Positions 9,360-18,514 are shown, counted from the stretch's first letter. The stretch: DNA of 64,000 nucleotides from Arthrobacter sp. ISL-48 (GCF_018613805.1 NZ_JAGGPL010000013.1:186001-250000); one strand, 5' to 3'. Notes: a model not told the origin generated them from the sequence alone. Numbers and translations: made by a program.

Positions 9360-9935
9360 TCACCGGCTTGCGGCAGGAACCAGAACCCAGAGCACTTCCA
9401 CCGACTTGTCCGTGGGGTTGACCCACGTGTGCGGCTCACGGCCCGGGAAGGTCACGGTGTCGCCCGTGCTGAGCTGATACTCCTCGTTGGTGAGGATCAG
9501 CCGGATACTGCCCTTGATCACGTGCAGCACATCCACATCGCAGTCCACCGCGTAGAGCTCAGATTCGCCGCGGCCATGAGGTTCAATGACTGCCTGGATG
9601 ATCTGGATCCGCCGCTCGGAGCGGGCCGTGAGCAACCGCTCAACAATTCCTTCGCCGCCCAGCGAAATCCGCGGCCCGTCATCCCGCTTGGTGAGATGGG
9701 TCTCCGGAGCAGCAAACAGGTCCCCGATGGAAATCGACAGGACCTGGCAGAGGGTGACAAGGGAGGCAACCGACGGGGACGTCAGGTCCCGCTCCACACG
9801 GCTCAAGAATCCCTTGGTCAAGCCTGTGGCGTCGGCAACTTGCTCAATGGTGAGCCGCTGGGACTGACGCGCGGCACGGATTCGGGAACCGATGGCAACC
9901 GGGGCGTTGCTCGGCTCGACTGGCAGTGCCTTCAT
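9360..9935 (-). CDS. XRE HTH-cupin transcriptional regulator
   Basis: A 191-residue regulator. The HTH at about residues 15-70 includes LTIEQVADATGLTKGFLSRVERDLTSPSVASL. The C-terminal cupin (about 110-190) contains ELYAVDCDVDVLHVIKGSIRLIL and GDTVTFPGREPHTWVNP. Proteins of this PuuR-like architecture usually control polyamine, amino-acid or osmolyte uptake and catabolism. ATG 9935 is chosen because AAAGG lies 7 nt upstream; ATG 9950 is an alternative. It is divergent from the sodium:solute symporter, which it probably controls, and perhaps also the ureohydrolase operon. Confidence 0.9.
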   Translation of the reverse strand: MKALPVEPSNAPVAIGSRIRAARQSQRLTIEQVADATGLTKGFLSRVERDLTSPSVASLVTLCQVLSISIGDLFAAPETHLTKRDDGPRISLGGEGIVERLLTARSERRIQIIQAVIEPHGRGESELYAVDCDVDVLHVIKGSIRLILTNEEYQLSTGDTVTFPGREPHTWVNPTDKSVEVLWVLVPAASR

Positions 9936-10094
9936 GTGCGGACCTTTCATGGCCGGAGTCCGGCCCCATCTCTGGAGCAATACTAATGGCCAGCAGGTTA
10001 TGTGACGCCGCCAAAGCGAAGCGGGACGCCTGTCCCGACCCTGAGTCCGATTGCCCTTGACTGTTACCCCTGTCACAGCATACGCTCTCGGGCA

Positions 10095-10105
10095 ACAACT
10101 GTTGT
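10095..10105. promoter_or_regulatory. Palindrome in HTH-cupin/symporter intergenic region
   Basis: ACAACTGTTGT is an 11-bp palindrome with one central base in the roughly 300-bp divergent intergenic region between the HTH-cupin gene and the symporter. It could be the regulator's operator. The evidence is only symmetry and position. Confidence 0.3.
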
Positions 10106-10232
10106 CTAGCAGGAAATATCCGAAGAAACAGCACAAGAGGAACCTTCCAGTAAGAGCAGCGGAATACCGGCCTCCCCAGCAGCACCCGCCAGATTCCAGC
10201 CCGGCCGCCGATCAGCTCCAAGGAGCCCAAAT

Positions 10233-11756
10233 ATGGACGCTACATTCGTCAACATCGCCATTGTGGTGGTGTACCTCATCGCTATGCTCGCCTTCGGCTG
10301 GTGGGGCAAGTCCCGCACCAAGAACAACAGCGACTTCCTGGTGGCCGGCCGCCGCCTGGGTCCTTTCCTTTACACCGGCACCATGGCCGCCGTCGTCCTG
10401 GGCGGGGCCTCCACAGTGGGCGGCGTGGGCCTGGGCTACAAATTCGGCATTTCCGGCATGTGGCTCGTGGTGGCGATCGGGGCCGGCGTCCTGCTCCTGA
10501 GCCTCCTCTTCGCTGGGACAATCCAGAAACTCAAGATCTATACGGTCTCCCAGATGCTGACCCTCCGCTACGGCAGCAAGGCCACCCAAACCTCGGGCAT
10601 CGTGATGCTGGCCTACACACTCATGCTGTGTGCCACCTCCACCAGCGCCTATGCCACCATCTTTGTGGTGCTCTTCGGCTGGGACCGTTCCCTGGCCATC
10701 GCCATCGGCGGCGCGATTGTCCTGGTGTACTCCACCATCGGCGGCATGTGGTCGATCACGCTGGCGGACCAGGTGCAGTTCGTCATCAAGACAGTGGGCA
10801 TCTTCCTGCTGATGCTCCCGTTCACGCTCAACGCAGCCGGCGGCCTCGATGGCATCCGGAGCCGCGTGGACGAAAGCTTCTTTCAGATGGACGGCATAGG
10901 CGTTCAGACCATCATTACCTACTTCGTCGTCTACACCCTGGGCCTCTTGATCGGGCAGGACATCTGGCAGCGAGTGTTTACCGCCAAGACACCACGGGTC
11001 GCCCGGTGGGGCGGCGCCACCGCAGGCATTTACTGCATCCTGTACGGCGTGGCCGGCGCGCTGATCGGCCTGGGCGCCAAGGTTGCCCTGCCGAATATTG
11101 ATGTGGCGACTGCTGGCAAGGACGTGGTTTACGCCGAGGTTGCCCAAAACCTGCTTCCCATCGGGATCGGCGGACTGGTGCTCGCGGCGGCGGTGGCCGC
11201 CATGATGTCCACGGCATCCGGCGCGCTCATCGCCGCTGCCACGGTGGCCCGCGCCGACGTCCTGCCGTTCGTTGCCAGCTGGTTCGGCAAGGACATCAGC
11301 ACTGAAGACACGGAGAACCCTGAGCATGACGTCAAGGCCAACCGCATCTGGGTCCTGGCACTGGGCATCGTGGCCATCGTCATCGCGATCATCACCAAGG
11401 ACGTGGTGGCGGCGCTGACCATCGCCTACGACATTCTGGTGGGCGGGCTCCTCGTGGCCATCCTGGGCGGCCTCGTCTGGAAGCGCGGCACCGGGCTGGC
11501 CGCCGCCGCCTCTATGGCTGTTGGTTCCGTGGTGACCCTCGGCACGATGATCGTGCTGGAGATCAACGCTAAGGCACCCTTGGACGGCGTTTTCGCCAAC
11601 GAGCCCATTTACTTCGGCCTCGCCACGTCAGCAGTTGTCTACTTGGCGGTCTCGCTGATCACCAGGCCCACCGATCCGCAGGTGATGCGCAACTGGCACC
11701 GCCGCGTCGCGGGCCAGGACAACGAGGACGTTCCCGTGCCCGTCCCTGCTACCTGA
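10233..11756 (+). CDS. Sodium:solute symporter (SSS family)
   Basis: A 507-residue polytopic membrane protein of the SSS/LeuT-fold family. N-terminal VVVYLIAMLAFGWWGKSRTKNNSDFLVAGRRLG is the usual first helix plus the D-F-x-x-A-G-R-x-L motif, followed by GGASTVGGVGLGYKFGISGMW with the sodium-site glycines. I estimate 12-13 membrane helices and a short cytoplasmic tail. AAGGAG lies about 10 nt before ATG 10233. The divergent HTH-cupin regulator and the nearby ureohydrolase operon suggest uptake of a polyamine or guanidino acid, but the substrate cannot be read from sequence. Confidence 0.92.
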   Translation: MDATFVNIAIVVVYLIAMLAFGWWGKSRTKNNSDFLVAGRRLGPFLYTGTMAAVVLGGASTVGGVGLGYKFGISGMWLVVAIGAGVLLLSLLFAGTIQKLKIYTVSQMLTLRYGSKATQTSGIVMLAYTLMLCATSTSAYATIFVVLFGWDRSLAIAIGGAIVLVYSTIGGMWSITLADQVQFVIKTVGIFLLMLPFTLNAAGGLDGIRSRVDESFFQMDGIGVQTIITYFVVYTLGLLIGQDIWQRVFTAKTPRVARWGGATAGIYCILYGVAGALIGLGAKVALPNIDVATAGKDVVYAEVAQNLLPIGIGGLVLAAAVAAMMSTASGALIAAATVARADVLPFVASWFGKDISTEDTENPEHDVKANRIWVLALGIVAIVIAIITKDVVAALTIAYDILVGGLLVAILGGLVWKRGTGLAAAASMAVGSVVTLGTMIVLEINAKAPLDGVFANEPIYFGLATSAVVYLAVSLITRPTDPQVMRNWHRRVAGQDNEDVPVPVPAT

Positions 11757-11794
11757 CGGCAGGAGCAGCAACAGCAAGAACCAGGCTTAAGACA

Positions 11795-11845
11795 CGACGG
11801 CGGCACCCCCGTTCGCTTCCAGCGAAACCCTAGGTGCCGCCGTCG
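11795..11845. terminator. Bidirectional hairpin terminator
   Basis: A perfect 13-bp stem, CGACGGCGGCACC (11795-11807) with GGTGCCGCCGTCG (11833-11845). Its loop contains a second small hairpin (TTCGC/GCGAA). It lies between the convergent symporter and the small acidic-protein gene and can serve both. Confidence 0.8.
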
Positions 11846-11851
11846 TCCGTT

Positions 11852-12094
11852 CTACTCGATGTCGTCGGCTTCCGCAGTCTCGCGGTACTCTTCGGGATCC
11901 AGCGGGACCACCCGTTCCTCGGCGTCGACGACTACCGGGGCCGGCGGAATGACCGGTTCTTCCGCATCCAGGAATTCATCCTCCGCGTCCCATTCGGCTC
12001 CGGCAACCGGTGCGTCCTCTGCATAGTCATAAGCGGGATCTGATTCCACAGCTTCCAGGTGCGGCATGTCTGGGTGCTGTCCGGTGGTACTCAT
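11852..12094 (-). CDS. Small acidic hypothetical protein
   Basis: An 80-residue protein, very rich in Asp and Glu with few basic residues, also rich in Pro and Val, with no membrane segment or recognisable motif. GGAGG stands 7 nt before ATG 12094 and the frame ends exactly at a terminator, so it looks like a real gene. The composition suggests an intrinsically disordered cytoplasmic protein. Function unknown. Confidence 0.75.
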   Translation of the reverse strand: MSTTGQHPDMPHLEAVESDPAYDYAEDAPVAGAEWDAEDEFLDAEEPVIPPAPVVVDAEERVVPLDPEEYRETAEADDIE

Positions 12095-12349
12095 GATTCA
12101 ACCTCCGTTTGTTCGCCTGACGTGCTCTTTCGGCTGTGCGCTGGTAGGCGCCACACCTTCATCACAGCACCGGGGGCACGGCCGGTCAAGGGCCTGCGGA
12201 CGCCTCGCGGCGCGGGTCCGTTGCCGCGCCGTTTTTGAGGGAAACCGAAACTGCGGAGTGAGGTTTACCAGCCAAAAATCACCGGATTTGCGCGGTAAGC
12301 TTGCTGTGCAATGGGGCCGAACTATGCCCCATCAAGCCCAGGAGCCCCT

Positions 12350-13510
12350 GTGTCTCAGCACGCCAAGTCCAGTCACCATTCTCCCGGCCACGAAACCCGG
12401 TCCGGCCAGCAGTACCCCGTCCACGAAGAGCAGCCCAGCGCCGCGGATATCCGGCGCTGGCGCCAGTACCTCGCGGATGAGCGTGCCGAGGCTGCCGTGT
12501 ACCGCGATCTGGCACAGAGCAGGCAAGGTGAAGAGCGCGAGATCCTGCTTGCCCTGGCGGAAGCGGAAGGACGCCATGAAGCGCATTGGCTGAAGCTTTT
12601 GGGTGGGCACGCGGAAAAGAACCGCCCGGCGTCGCTACGCAGCCAGCTCCTGGGATTCCTCGCACGGCACTTTGGTTCCGTCTTTGTCCTGGCCCTTGCC
12701 CAGCGGGCCGAAGGCCGCTCTCCCTATGCCAAGGACCCCTCCGCCACACCGGCCATGGCCGCCGACGAACAGATCCACGAGGAGGTGGTGCGCGGCCTGG
12801 CAACCCGTGGCCGCAACCGGCTGGCCGGCACGTTCAGGGCCGCCGTATTCGGCGCCAACGACGGCTTGGTCAGCAACCTCTCCTTGGTGATGGGGATGGC
12901 TGCGTCCGGGGTTGCCAGCAGCGTGGTACTGCTGAGCGGGGTGGCCGGCCTGCTGGCCGGTGCACTGTCCATGGGGGCGGGCGAATTCGTCTCGGTGCGC
13001 TCCCAGCGAGAGCTCCTTGCGGCTACCAGGCCGACGCAAATCACGCTTGCAGCGGCCCCCAAGCTCGACCTTCAACACAACGAACTGCTGCTGGTTTACC
13101 TGGCCCGCGGAATGTCCCACGAAGCCGCCGAACACCGTGTTGCCGAACGCATGGGACTGCTGGCATGTGATTGCGACCCAAGCCTGTCCCTCCAGCCGGA
13201 ACTGCCGGAGGCCGGGGACCACCACGAAGCCGTGGGCACCGCGTGGGGAGCTGCCATGTCCAGCTTCTGCTTCTTCGCGTCCGGGGCGATCGTTCCCATC
13301 CTGCCGTTCGTGTTCGGCCTCACGGGAGTGACTGCCCTCGCAATGGCCGTGGTCCTGGTAGGCCTCGCACTGCTGGTGACCGGAGGAATTGTGGGCCTCC
13401 TTTCCGGCACGTCGCCGCTCACCCGTGGGCTGCGGCAGCTGGCGATTGGGCTGGGGGCCGCGGCCGTGACCTATGTGCTGGGGCTCGCCTTCGGCGCCGT
13501 GGTGGGTTAG
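12350..13510 (+). CDS. Rubrerythrin-like/VIT1 (CCC1) family membrane protein
   Basis: A 386-residue protein with two domains. Residues about 30-130 form a ferritin/rubrerythrin-like helical domain (RRWRQYLADERAEAAVYRDLA, EGRHEAHWLKLL, ADEQIHEEVV) with spaced Glu/His residues suited to metal binding. The rest is a VIT1/CCC1-type transporter with five membrane helices and the hallmark AAVFGANDGLVSNLSLVMG and ALSMGAGEFVSVRSQREL. The family moves Fe(II) or Mn(II). I start at GTG 12350 (AGGAG 5 nt upstream) rather than ATG 12311. Its stop overlaps the start of the protease gene by 1 nt. Confidence 0.88.
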   Translation: MSQHAKSSHHSPGHETRSGQQYPVHEEQPSAADIRRWRQYLADERAEAAVYRDLAQSRQGEEREILLALAEAEGRHEAHWLKLLGGHAEKNRPASLRSQLLGFLARHFGSVFVLALAQRAEGRSPYAKDPSATPAMAADEQIHEEVVRGLATRGRNRLAGTFRAAVFGANDGLVSNLSLVMGMAASGVASSVVLLSGVAGLLAGALSMGAGEFVSVRSQRELLAATRPTQITLAAAPKLDLQHNELLLVYLARGMSHEAAEHRVAERMGLLACDCDPSLSLQPELPEAGDHHEAVGTAWGAAMSSFCFFASGAIVPILPFVFGLTGVTALAMAVVLVGLALLVTGGIVGLLSGTSPLTRGLRQLAIGLGAAAVTYVLGLAFGAVVG

Positions 13511-14409
13511 TGGACAGCCCGCCTCCGCGCCACGCGCATCAAGGCCCACCGAAGCGCAGTGCAGGGCGGTTTGTCCGCAACGTAGCGCTGGTGGCGGCCA
13601 TCGGGGCAGGAGCATTCATGGTCGCCGGGCTGGTTTATGGTGACCCCCGCTTCGTCGGGCTGTTGGACGTCCGCATCGGGCCCGGCGCCGCCCAGCCCCC
13701 TGCTGCGGGCGGCTCCCAGCCGCCCGCGGAAGGACGCCGCCAGGCTCCCCCGCCAGGCCTTGAGGACTCTGCCGCGCCCCTCGGAACCGCGGAACAGCCC
13801 CCTTATCCCAGTAATTCCTACCGGTTCCTGGCCGTGAACAGCGACGGGACGCCGGTGGGATATTCCCCTTGCAGGCCGCTCCACTACGTGGTGAACAACG
13901 ATCTGGTCCCGGCCGGGGCTCAGCACCTCATTCCGGAAGCCATCAACACTGTGTCCCTCGCTACCGGGATCCGTTTCGTCGACGACGGCGCCACAAGCGA
14001 ACAGCCCTCCGGGCAAAGGGCGCCCTACCAGCCTGATACCTACGGAGACCGCTGGGCTCCCTTGCTCTTAGCGTGGACCACCCCCGAAGTGGCGCCCCAG
14101 CTCAAGGGCAAGGTCATCGGCACCGGCGGCAGCACGCATTACAGTTACGGCGACGGCCCCAAGACCTTTGTCACCGGCAGCCTGGAACTGGACGCGCCGC
14201 AGATCACCGAGGAACTGGCGCAGCCTGATGGGCAGCTGTACGCCACGGCCGTCATCCTGCATGAACTGGGCCACGTCATGGGACTGGAACACGTGGATGA
14301 TCCAACGCAGCTGATGTATCCCGAGATCGGCACTCCGGACGGCCTGGCTGCGGGGGACCTCAACGGCCTCCACGAACTGGGCAAGGCCCAGTGCCGAAAG
14401 GACCTTTAG
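13510..14409 (+). CDS. Matrixin-like zinc metalloprotease, membrane-anchored
   Basis: A 299-residue protein starting at GTG 13510, sharing one base with the preceding stop (TAGTG). One N-terminal membrane segment (about 25-43, VALVAAIGAGAFMVAGLVYG) is followed by a Pro/Gly/Gln-rich linker and a secreted-side catalytic domain. The zinc motif HELGHVMGLEH is at 251-261 with a Met-turn LMYPE at about 268, the metzincin/matrixin arrangement. It is probably an exported, tethered peptidase. Coupling to the VIT1-type gene suggests co-expression; the substrate is unknown. Confidence 0.88.
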   Translation: MDSPPPRHAHQGPPKRSAGRFVRNVALVAAIGAGAFMVAGLVYGDPRFVGLLDVRIGPGAAQPPAAGGSQPPAEGRRQAPPPGLEDSAAPLGTAEQPPYPSNSYRFLAVNSDGTPVGYSPCRPLHYVVNNDLVPAGAQHLIPEAINTVSLATGIRFVDDGATSEQPSGQRAPYQPDTYGDRWAPLLLAWTTPEVAPQLKGKVIGTGGSTHYSYGDGPKTFVTGSLELDAPQITEELAQPDGQLYATAVILHELGHVMGLEHVDDPTQLMYPEIGTPDGLAAGDLNGLHELGKAQCRKDL

Positions 14410-14436
14410 CCGCAGGCTTCCGCAGCACGCCCGTTG

Positions 14437-15570
14437 CTACCGGCTTACCACCGCAAGCGCCTCGTCCACGCTGTCCACCAGGAAAATCCGGTCTTCCATG
14501 GGCCGTCCTGCCGCCAACCGCCGGAGCAACGGCCACGCCGGGTACTCCTCCTGCCAATGCCTCCTGCCCACGAGCACCATGGGGGTGACGGCTTCCCGGG
14601 CGCTGTAGTAGTTCTCGCAGGCATCCTGGAAGATTTCCTGCACGGTGCCGGCTGCTCCGGGGAGGAAAATAATGCCGCCGTCGCAGAGTTCCAGCAGGAT
14701 TGCCTCGCGGGTAGCATTGGCGAAGTATTTGGCTATGTGCGTGGCAAAGTAGTTCGGCGGCTCGTGTCCGTAGAACCAGGTGGGGATTCCCAGCGATGGA
14801 GTCCCTTCCGGAAAGCGTTCGACGACGGCGGCGGCCACGCGCGCCCACGCGGACACCGAGGGGCGGAAGCCGGGGACGGACTCCAGCTCAGTCAATGCTG
14901 CGCTGAAGCCGTCGTCCGGGATGTGGCTCAGGTATGCACCAAGGTTGGCTGCCTCCATGGCTCCGGGTCCGCCGCCCGTGGCCACGAGCCGCCCGGTCTG
15001 CGCCAGCAGCCTGCCCAGCGAGGCGGCCTGCGCGAACTGTGCAGTGCCTCGCTGGGCGGCATGACCACCCATGACTCCCACAATGGCGCGGCCGGAAGAA
15101 CGTTCGGACCGGGTCAGATCATCCAGCGCGTTTCCGATCGCGTGGTCATGCAGAGCGGAGGCCAGGGTAGCGTCCACCCGCTGCCGCTGCCCCTGGCGGA
15201 TGCTCCATTGGTACACGAGCGCGTCGGGAAGTTCTTCATAGGGTGCGTGATCCAGCCCGTCGTAGAGCTCCCGCGGTGTGTAGAGCTTTGACCGGTAGGG
15301 ATTGAAGGGGACGCCGTGAAGCCTGGGAAAGATCAGCGCACCTCGGCGGCGCAACCGCTCCTCCACCCCTGAATCAAAGGTGCACCCGAGGAATATGGCA
15401 CCTTCCACGTCCAGGTTGTCAAGCGCTGCCGTCCGGCCGCGAAGGTCCAGCGACTGCGCGTGCCAGCCGTGCATGGCCACGGCTCCGGCGCCCACCAGCC
15501 GGTCGAAGCTCTCCAGGGTTTCCACCTCGAGGGTCCGTGGGCTGGGGCCCAGGCTGGCGGAGAGGTTCAT
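14437..15570 (-). CDS. LOG-family (lysine decarboxylase-like Rossmann) protein
   Basis: A 377-residue protein. The C-terminal two thirds is the LOG Rossmann domain: GVMGGHAAQRG (about 165), VATGGGPGAMEAANLGA (about 196) and LPGAAGTVQEIFQ (about 303). The last is a variant of the canonical PGGxGTxxE site in which the second Gly is Ala. LOG enzymes release cytokinin-type bases from nucleotide monophosphates, but long bacterial members like this are uncharacterised. The extra 150 N-terminal residues are of unknown role. It is convergent with the protease gene. Confidence 0.8.
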   Translation of the reverse strand: MNLSASLGPSPRTLEVETLESFDRLVGAGAVAMHGWHAQSLDLRGRTAALDNLDVEGAIFLGCTFDSGVEERLRRRGALIFPRLHGVPFNPYRSKLYTPRELYDGLDHAPYEELPDALVYQWSIRQGQRQRVDATLASALHDHAIGNALDDLTRSERSSGRAIVGVMGGHAAQRGTAQFAQAASLGRLLAQTGRLVATGGGPGAMEAANLGAYLSHIPDDGFSAALTELESVPGFRPSVSAWARVAAAVVERFPEGTPSLGIPTWFYGHEPPNYFATHIAKYFANATREAILLELCDGGIIFLPGAAGTVQEIFQDACENYYSAREAVTPMVLVGRRHWQEEYPAWPLLRRLAAGRPMEDRIFLVDSVDEALAVVSR

Positions 15571-15653
15571 AGTGCCAGCCTAACGATGCACGCAAGCCGG
15601 GCAAGGTTCCTTTGCCTGCCGGGCACGTCCTGTTATTATCAAAATAAAGGCAG

Positions 15654-15675
15654 TATGTCCTATCAAGCGGACATA
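15654..15675. promoter_or_regulatory. GntR (IolR-like) operator candidate
   Basis: A perfect inverted repeat TATGTCC-n8-GGACATA lies 56 bp upstream of the GntR gene. Its left arm continues as TGTCCTATCA, close to the TTGTCCTGWCA motif found upstream of the inositol transporter, iolC and tautomerase genes. A weaker copy (GTCCTGTTA) is at about 15628. Autoregulation by the GntR protein is inferred. Confidence 0.6.
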
Positions 15676-15730
15676 TGCTGACCAGGCGAGGTTGCTGCCC
15701 GCGGCCTCGCGCAGCACAAAGGGAGCATCC

Positions 15731-16471
15731 ATGGCGAACCAACTCAATCTCAGCATCGACCGCTCTTCGCCGGTGCCTTTGTATCACCAGGTGGTGCAAG
15801 GGATTGAGGCAGCCATCCACACAGGCCTTCTGGAGCCCGGAAGCCGCCTGGACAACGAAATCGATCTCGCGGCACGGCTTAACCTGTCCCGCCCCACCAT
15901 GCGCAAGGCCATGGACGAGCTGGTCCGATCAGGCCTCCTGGTGCGCAAGCGTGGCGTGGGCACCCAAGTGGTCTCAAGCCAGGTGCGGCGTCCGCTCGAG
16001 CTCTCCAGCCTCTTTGACGATCTGAGCAACAACGGGAGCAAGCCCACCACGGAGGTACTGTCCTTCAGCCACATTGAAGCCGACGACGCCACCCGCGAGG
16101 CCCTGCACCTCCCGCCCGGTGCCAGCGTGTACCACTTCACCAGGTTGCGCAAAGTGGGCGGCAAGCCGTTGGCCCTGATGGAAAACTGGGTCCGCGATGA
16201 CATCACGGAGATCACCGAGGAACTGTTGGGCGGCCAGGGTCTCTACGGAATTCTTCGCAGCGGCGGAGTGAACTTCCGGCTCGCTACCCAGCGGATCGGC
16301 GCGGTGGTGGCCAACGAATACCAAGCCCCACTGCTCGAAACGGAGCCCGGATCCGCGCTGGTCACCATGGAGCGCACCGCCGTTGACGACACCGGCCGGA
16401 ACGTGGAGACGGGCCACCACGTGTACCGGGCCGATTCCTACAGCTTCGAAATGACCCTGGTTCAGCGCTAA
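15731..16471 (+). CDS. iolR: GntR/HutC-family regulator, probable inositol repressor
   Basis: A 246-residue regulator. The N-terminal GntR winged helix (about 10-78) contains PLYHQVVQGIEAAI, then the HTH NEIDLAARLNLSRPTMRKAMDELVRSGLLVRKRGVGTQV. The C-terminal UTRA effector domain (about 95-240) follows. GGGAG is 6 nt before ATG 15731. It lies directly upstream of iolB and beside every other inositol gene, as in other actinobacteria where a GntR protein (IolR) represses inositol catabolism. The symbol is by context. Confidence 0.85.
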   Translation: MANQLNLSIDRSSPVPLYHQVVQGIEAAIHTGLLEPGSRLDNEIDLAARLNLSRPTMRKAMDELVRSGLLVRKRGVGTQVVSSQVRRPLELSSLFDDLSNNGSKPTTEVLSFSHIEADDATREALHLPPGASVYHFTRLRKVGGKPLALMENWVRDDITEITEELLGGQGLYGILRSGGVNFRLATQRIGAVVANEYQAPLLETEPGSALVTMERTAVDDTGRNVETGHHVYRADSYSFEMTLVQR

Positions 16472-16551
16472 CGCCGTCAACGGTGAACGCCTTCAGAATG
16501 GGCGCCGCCAGCACTGAAACCTGACCCGCACAATCCGAAAGAGGGCAATCC

Positions 16552-17448
16552 ATGGCCGACTGGGTATATCCGCTGGGCAGCGCAGCTCAAGGCTGCTGGG
16601 ATGTATCGCTGGGGACAATGGACTCCACGCTCACCATTGACGGGTGGGCACACACCGGACTGAAGGTGGCCACCCTGGCGGCGGCCGCCGCCGTCGAACT
16701 TCCCGTGGCCGGCGAAGAACGCATTGTGGTTCCGCTCAGCGGTGCCTTCACGGTCACCGTTGACGGTGAGAAGTACGAACTCGCCGGACGGCCCAGTGTC
16801 TTCGGCGGTCCCACTGATGTGCTGTATTCGGGAACGAACAGGGCAGTCACCATCGCGTCCTCCGACGGCGGCAGGGTGGCAGTTGCCACGGCTCCCGCCA
16901 AAGTCCAGTACCCCACCCGGCTGATCAGGGCGGAGGAAACCCCTATGGAACTGCGCGGAGCCGGAAACTGCTCGCGCCAGGTTCACAACTTCGGTACTCC
17001 CGCAGCACTCGAAGCGGACCGCTTCATCGTCTGCGAGGTCATCACCCCGGCCGGAAACTGGTCCTCCTATCCGCCGCACAAGCACGATGAGGAAAAGGAC
17101 GGCGAGACCCGGCTCGAGGAGATCTACTACTTCGAAACCCGCGTCGCGCCAGGTCTTGCCGGGCCCGCCAGGACAGCCGATCCCGTTGGGTACCAGCGGG
17201 TCTATGCCTCTGACGAGCGCCCCATCGACGTCGCCGCGGAGGTACGCACCGGGGACGTCGTCCTGGTGCCGTACGGCTGGCATGGCCCCGCGATGGCCGC
17301 GCCCGGCTATGACCTCTACTACCTCAATGTCATGGCCGGACCCGGCCGTGTGCGCGACTGGCTCATCAGCGACGATCCCCACCACGGCTGGGTCCGCCAG
17401 ACCTGGGAAGGCCAGGACGTGGACCCGCGCCTCCCGTTCGGGGCCTAG
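16552..17448 (+). CDS. iolB: 5-deoxy-glucuronate isomerase
   Basis: A 298-residue bicupin enzyme that isomerises 5-deoxy-D-glucuronate to 2-deoxy-5-keto-D-gluconate, the fourth step of inositol breakdown. The metal-site segment GNWSSYPPHKHDEE (about 163-176) and downstream LEEIYYFE, plus PYGWHGP and YYLNVMAG near the end, are IolB hallmarks. The length is normal. It follows the GntR gene by 80 bp on the plus strand, while most other iol genes are on the minus strand. Confidence 0.93.
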   Translation: MADWVYPLGSAAQGCWDVSLGTMDSTLTIDGWAHTGLKVATLAAAAAVELPVAGEERIVVPLSGAFTVTVDGEKYELAGRPSVFGGPTDVLYSGTNRAVTIASSDGGRVAVATAPAKVQYPTRLIRAEETPMELRGAGNCSRQVHNFGTPAALEADRFIVCEVITPAGNWSSYPPHKHDEEKDGETRLEEIYYFETRVAPGLAGPARTADPVGYQRVYASDERPIDVAAEVRTGDVVLVPYGWHGPAMAAPGYDLYYLNVMAGPGRVRDWLISDDPHHGWVRQTWEGQDVDPRLPFGA

Positions 17449-17479
17449 TTACGTTCACAGCAGCCCTGTTCGGCGCTGT

Positions 17480-18514
17480 TTAGCGGACCGCCTTCAGTGC
17501 CACGCGAACCGGGGCGCCCGTTATCAGCGATTCCTGGGCAGCATCGGCCACCCGGGAGGCAGCGACGGCGTCTTCCGGGGTGCACGGGTTCTCGTGACGG
17601 CCCAGGATCAACTCCACGAACGCTTCCATCTCGGAGCGGTACGCCTGGTCGAACCGTTCGGCGAAGGTCTTGTGCGGCTGGCCCGCAGGGAAGCCGACAC
17701 CGGCTTCGGCCGAGGCCATCGCCGTTTTGTCATCCAGCCCCACCATCAGCGATCGGCGGGATCCCTGGATTTCCAGGCGGACGTCGTGGCCGGCCCCGTT
17801 GTAGCGGGTGGCTGAGACGGTCCCCACCGTTCCGTCGTCGAACGTCACCACAGCCAAGGCAGTGTCCACGTCGCCCACCGCACCAATAGCCGGGTCGCCA
17901 TTGTTGGAGCCTTTGGCATACACCTCGACGATTTCCTGGCCGGTCAGCCAGCGAAGGATGTCGAAGTCATGGACGGAGCAGTCCCGGAAGAGGCCGCCGG
18001 AGCTGGCCAGGAACTCCACAGGAGGCGGCGCCATGTCGCACGTGACAGCCCGCAGGGAATGGATCCAGCCCAGCTCGCCCGCCTGGTAGGCACGGCGTGC
18101 TTCCAGGTAGCCGGCATCGAATCGGCGCTGGTGTCCGATCTGAACCACACCCTGCCTGTTCCGGATGTAATCCAGCACCGGCAGTGCATCTGTCACGCTC
18201 AAGGCGACTGGCTTCTCGCAGAAGACCGGGACTCCGGCGTTCACCCCGGCTTTGATCAGCTCGGGGTGGGTTCCGGTTCCTGTGGCAATGATCAGGCCGT
18301 CCACGCCGGAGGAAATAAGGGCGTCCATGGAAGGAAGAAACTCAGCGCCAAGACCGGCCGCGACGGAACGGGCCTGGTCTGCGGCCACGTCGGTAAGCCG
18401 GAGCCGGACGTTGATACCCTCCGGATTCAGGACCCCGTTGAGAGCGGCGATGTTGTGGGCGTGCATCACGCCGATCCGCCCCACGCCCACGAGGCCAAGA
18501 ACGATGTCCCTCAT
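17480..18514 (-). CDS. iolG: Inositol 2-dehydrogenase (Gfo/Idh/MocA)
   Basis: A 344-residue NAD-dependent oxidoreductase. The Rossmann motif GLVGVGRIGVMHAHNI is at the N-terminus, FCEKPVAL near residue 98 supplies the catalytic lysine, and DCSVHDFDILRWL (about 175) holds the conserved D-x-x-x-H. It is one of three Gfo/Idh/MocA proteins in this locus, so myo-, scyllo- and chiro-inositol specificity cannot be assigned. ATG 18514 overlaps the stop of the upstream isomerase gene by 4 nt, so it is the last gene of a three-gene coupled unit. Confidence 0.88.
   Translation of the reverse strand: MRDIVLGLVGVGRIGVMHAHNIAALNGVLNPEGINVRLRLTDVAADQARSVAAGLGAEFLPSMDALISSGVDGLIIATGTGTHPELIKAGVNAGVPVFCEKPVALSVTDALPVLDYIRNRQGVVQIGHQRRFDAGYLEARRAYQAGELGWIHSLRAVTCDMAPPPVEFLASSGGLFRDCSVHDFDILRWLTGQEIVEVYAKGSNNGDPAIGAVGDVDTALAVVTFDDGTVGTVSATRYNGAGHDVRLEIQGSRRSLMVGLDDKTAMASAEAGVGFPAGQPHKTFAERFDQAYRSEMEAFVELILGRHENPCTPEDAVAASRVADAAQESLITGAPVRVALKAVR

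Noticed and set aside
10212..11327. 371-codon minus-strand frame over the symporter
   Set aside because: Antisense shadow with His/Gln/Asp-rich composition and no plausible translation signal.
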